Of a DNA stretch of 6,869 bases, positions 5,501 through 6,869 are shown one piece after another. Made by a program: the position numbers and the translations under genes. The notes under the pieces are model-generated. The model made no database searches and was not told the origin of the DNA. It saw only the letters and a list, made by a program, of their open reading frames with translations. The DNA lies in NCBI GenBank assembly GCA_903939665.1, contig CAJAHZ010000219.1:1-6869 (forward strand). The letters run 5' to 3'. This DNA comes from an uncultured Pseudomonadota bacterium (GTDB lineage Bacteria > Pseudomonadota > Gammaproteobacteria > Burkholderiales > Rhodocyclaceae). The stretch's first letter is position 1. The number at the start of each line of letters is the position of its first letter.

Positions 5501-6869
5501 GAAGGTGACGCCGGCATCGAGCAGCGCGCGGTACTGCGTCTCTTCATTGCTGTAGCCGACGAGGAAACGCCGCCCGGTAAGCTGGGCCACCTGTTCGTTG
5601 ATCAGGCGCTGCTCGTAGAAGCCGTCGCCGAGGCGTTTCTGCGTCGTCGCCGGGTTGAGCTTGAGTTGCGCCAGCATGTAGCCGCTGGACAGCCACTGGC
5701 GATAGCTGGCAAAGCGCGGGTCGGTCTCGACCAGCGGCTGACCTGCATCGGGGTTGGTGTGGAACAGGCCGCTGGTGGGCAGCGTGCCGGTCGGGCTGAC
5801 GGTGGCGACGATGGTGCCGGGGCCGCCAGCGGCGCCGGGGATGTCGACGCGGGCGATGCGGCCAATGGTGCTGCCTGCGCCCAGCGCAACGCTGGCGCCG
5901 TTGGCGCCGGGTGCACTGTGGCCGACGCTGCCGACGTTCAGGTTGTCGATGCGCGTGGCGGTGCCGGTAACGGCCTCGTTGGACGTCAGTCGGGCGATCG
6001 CCAGGTCATAGGTGGCGAGGGTGTAGGGGCCGTCGTTGTAGGCGCTGGATGTGCTGCGGTGGTGCTTGTAGTCGCACCAGAACTCCCACCTACTGCACTC
6101 TTTGCGGTAGTAGAGCGTGGTGATGCCGGTTTCGCTACGCAGCGTCTGCCCTTGCCGGGCAATGCCGGTATAGCCGCCCAAGTCGAGGAAGAGGTTGCCG
6201 CCAGCGAGGATATCGCTCTTGTCGTTCACGACCGTGCCGGTGAGGGCCATGTTGCCACCGGAGAGAATGCGGCCGGCGCCGCTGTCGTTGCTGATGACGG
6301 TATCGGTGACCTGGATCACCGTGTTCTTGGTGAGCTTGTAGTTGCCGCCGCCGCCGTTGTCCCAGAGGACAACGTTCACCGGGGTGCTGCTGGTCACGTT
6401 CTCGCGGGTGGCAAAACGGGTGCGTTCGTTGTTAAGTTGAGTACTCGACAGTTGCAGATCGCCCAGCGCTTCGATGGTGGCGCTGGCGTTGTTAATGGTG
6501 CCGGCCGTGCCCGTGGCGCGGTTGCTGGCGTCCAGACTGCCGCCGATGGCCATGTCGCCGGCACTGAAGAGGAGGGCGCCTTCGCGGTTGTTGAGGGTGC
6601 CCACCGCCAGGTCGAGGCGGCTGCGCGCGGCGATTGTCGGGGCGTCGCTGCCTTCGGCTTCGTTGTTCAGGGTGGTGGCGGCGATGGATAGATGGTTGCC
6701 ATAGATGCGGCCAGTGCCGAGGTTGTTCAGGGTCACGGCGTCGATGCGCGTGTCGTCGCCGTCGATCAGGCCACGGTTGGTTAGCGTATTCGCATCAGTG
6801 GCGGTGAGCTTGAGTTGCGGCGCGAGAATTTCGCCGGTGGCCTGGTTGTCAATGCTGGCGGCGGTCAGC
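1850..6869 (-). CDS. Filamentous haemagglutinin/CdiA-type exoprotein, 3' part
   Basis: Surface exoprotein of the two-partner secretion (TpsA) type; 1672 C-terminal residues are visible and the frame is open to the right edge, so the Sec signal and TPS domain lie outside. Numbered from the edge, residues 1-250 are FHA beta-helix repeats (LTNRGLIDG, TLNN and SAGDMAIGG-type units). A non-repeat segment with C258 and C265 follows, then a conserved block at 377-512 (YRQWLSSGYMLAQL, QKRLGDGFYEQ, LTGRRFL, PGVALSAEQMAQL). A second repeat region, about 513-1340, has AGRDI units and recurrent K-S/Q-SG-F/I motifs typical of haemagglutinin repeats. A charged linker (about 1366-1430) leads to the C-terminal module, treated separately. 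No VENN motif was seen. CdiA-like proteins deliver a C-terminal toxin to neighbouring cells; FHA proteins are adhesins. Sequence alone does not decide between these. A TpsB/CdiB transporter gene is expected upstream. GTG at 6736 is not the true start, because the frame continues through 44 more repeat-like codons. Confidence 0.93.
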   Translation of the reverse strand, partial: LTAASIDNQATGEILAPQLKLTATDANTLTNRGLIDGDDTRIDAVTLNNLGTGRIYGNHLSIAATTLNNEAEGSDAPTIAARSRLDLAVGTLNNREGALLFSAGDMAIGGSLDASNRATGTAGTINNASATIEALGDLQLSSTQLNNERTRFATRENVTSSTPVNVVLWDNGGGGNYKLTKNTVIQVTDTVISNDSGAGRILSGGNMALTGTVVNDKSDILAGGNLFLDLGGYTGIARQGQTLRSETGITTLYYRKECSRWEFWCDYKHHRSTSSAYNDGPYTLATYDLAIARLTSNEAVTGTATRIDNLNVGSVGHSAPGANGASVALGAGSTIGRIARVDIPGAAGGPGTIVATVSPTGTLPTSGLFHTNPDAGQPLVETDPRFASYRQWLSSGYMLAQLKLNPATTQKRLGDGFYEQRLINEQVAQLTGRRFLVGYSNEETQYRALLDAGVTFAKAWNLIPGVALSAEQMAQLTTDMVWLVEKDVTLANGSTQKVLAPQIYARLQPGDLDSTGALLAGNTLDLNITGDLTNMGTLAGRQLVSISADNIKNLAGRISGQQVGLAAHTDLDNIGGAIEADESLLATAGRNLNVASVTESRSGGNANARTSSTAITRLASLQVSNPGGTLQLEAGGDITLLAAHLLNTAPTAAGPASRTTLIAGNDIKLETVSESAASGLLLDNHNYRRQSETHETGSVIEATGNVRLQADRDVTARAASVNSSEGALVLSAGRDIGVEAGEASQSSERASRTTKSGFLSSKTTTTRDTVNDSTAIASTFSGDSTTLIAGQDIAIKGSNVVATNDVTLLATRDIKIESATETHNETHFSKTKQSGIFSSGGVGFTLGSKQQSTDQKTDTTLAAKSTVGSTDGNVLLLAGENYRQVGSDVISVKGDIDIAAKSVDILEARQTSRTVTETKSKQSGFTLAFTSPIISAIQTAQQMSAAAKDTKDGRMKLLAAANVGLAANNAADAVIAGQGKTVEIKNPDGSTTLKDNQLPVLNEQSEVTGTRDANAADKMGGIGINLSLGGSKSSSKSTQSSDTAAMSNLTAGRDIRIEASGGNEQSDITIQGSKLSAARNLTLAAEDEIKLLAAANTNNQKSTNQNSSASVGIGFMVGGTQNGFTIQAGVSGGQGKAKGNDLNWTNTQVEAGKTLTLESGGDAPQEIPLGDTTLRGAVAKGEQVIANVGKNLRIESLQDTSTYDSKQQSLGVSASLCIPPFCYGAASSGSVSASGSKVKSDFASVGEQSGIKAGDGGFQVAVKGDTDLKGGAITSTQQAINDNKNAFQTDGELTISDIQNKAEYTAKSASINVGTGFSAAGALTPGGTSAGLGKDGDKASSTTLAAISGVAGNTTARTGDAETGIKPIFDQTKVQKEIDAQVAITQMFNQLAPKAAADYAGGQLSSLKKQAEAETDPDKKAALTDEAKKWAPNGTYNIAMNIIIGAAGGNLTSSVTKETLSWAANEMRQNMIDDSKKFKGICVAGTDDCMSNMTGKSVGVNGSGEKIAGGRIVLADWCAESRCTKAPDDALTTSGYVEDDKGRVIFNPGKNDKGETLAISEFLGQHPEWRSPMGGHQGGDGQMDLFGIKFNYDKGSFWDKLAEAYAGTHDTFNSPIWYDNLGNGKNLDGTAAGVVGRIANNANVLLATPFAFSVLLPPEVWNAISVGAKVVK
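5333..5740 (-). other. Conserved non-repeat block within the FHA region
   Basis: Visible residues 377-512 interrupt the beta-helix repeats with a charged, probably helical sequence: TDPRFASYRQWLSS, LGDGFYEQRLINEQ, LTGRRFLVGYSNEE, LLDAGVTFAKAWNL, GVALSAEQMAQL and DMVWLVEKDV, ending at LAPQIYARLQPGDL. This block is a recognisable, widely conserved part of large CdiA/FHA proteins and separates the first from the second repeat region. Its exact role is not something I can read from the sequence; it supports the family assignment strongly. Confidence 0.7.

Noticed and set aside
4787..6691. 634-codon open frame on the + strand opposite the exoprotein
   Set aside because: It lies entirely antisense to the FHA repeats, consists of alanine/glycine/valine-rich sequence expected from GC-rich antisense codons, and has no recognisable domain.

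Overview
The window holds two unrelated convergent units: the 3' part of a group II intron with its maturase gene on the + strand (1-1578), and the 3' two thirds of a very large filamentous-haemagglutinin/CdiA-type exoprotein gene on the - strand (1850-6869, running off the right edge). Base composition, long FHA-type beta-helix repeats and a bacterial group II intron suggest a moderately GC-rich proteobacterium. A betaproteobacterium is my best guess, but no taxonomic marker is present.

Layout. 1-157: RNA-structured 5' part of the intron; its true 5' end (GUGYG) is not in the window. 158-1495: reverse transcriptase/maturase with an intact YADD motif and no C-terminal endonuclease. 1507-1578: canonical domain V and domain VI with a bulged branch-point A, so the 3' splice site can be placed after base 1578. 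1579-1744: 166 bases without a convincing gene, holding two stem-loops and short direct repeats. 1745-1846 (-): a 33-codon ORF with a lipoprotein signal peptide, not listed as a standard ORF because of its size, starting 3 bases after the exoprotein stop. 1850-6869 (-): exoprotein, 1672 visible residues.

How the parts may work together. The exoprotein is a TpsA-type passenger that would be exported by a TpsB/CdiB outer-membrane partner, presumably encoded outside the window. Its last roughly 240 codons are markedly lower in GC than the rest, as expected for an exchangeable C-terminal effector module. In a contact-dependent inhibition locus the immunity gene would follow directly. Here that position holds only a tiny lipoprotein ORF, then hairpins, then the end of a retroelement pointing the other way. 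Either the tiny lipoprotein is a genuine partner, or a longer partner gene has been truncated and the locus capped by mobile DNA. This junction is the most interesting part of the window.
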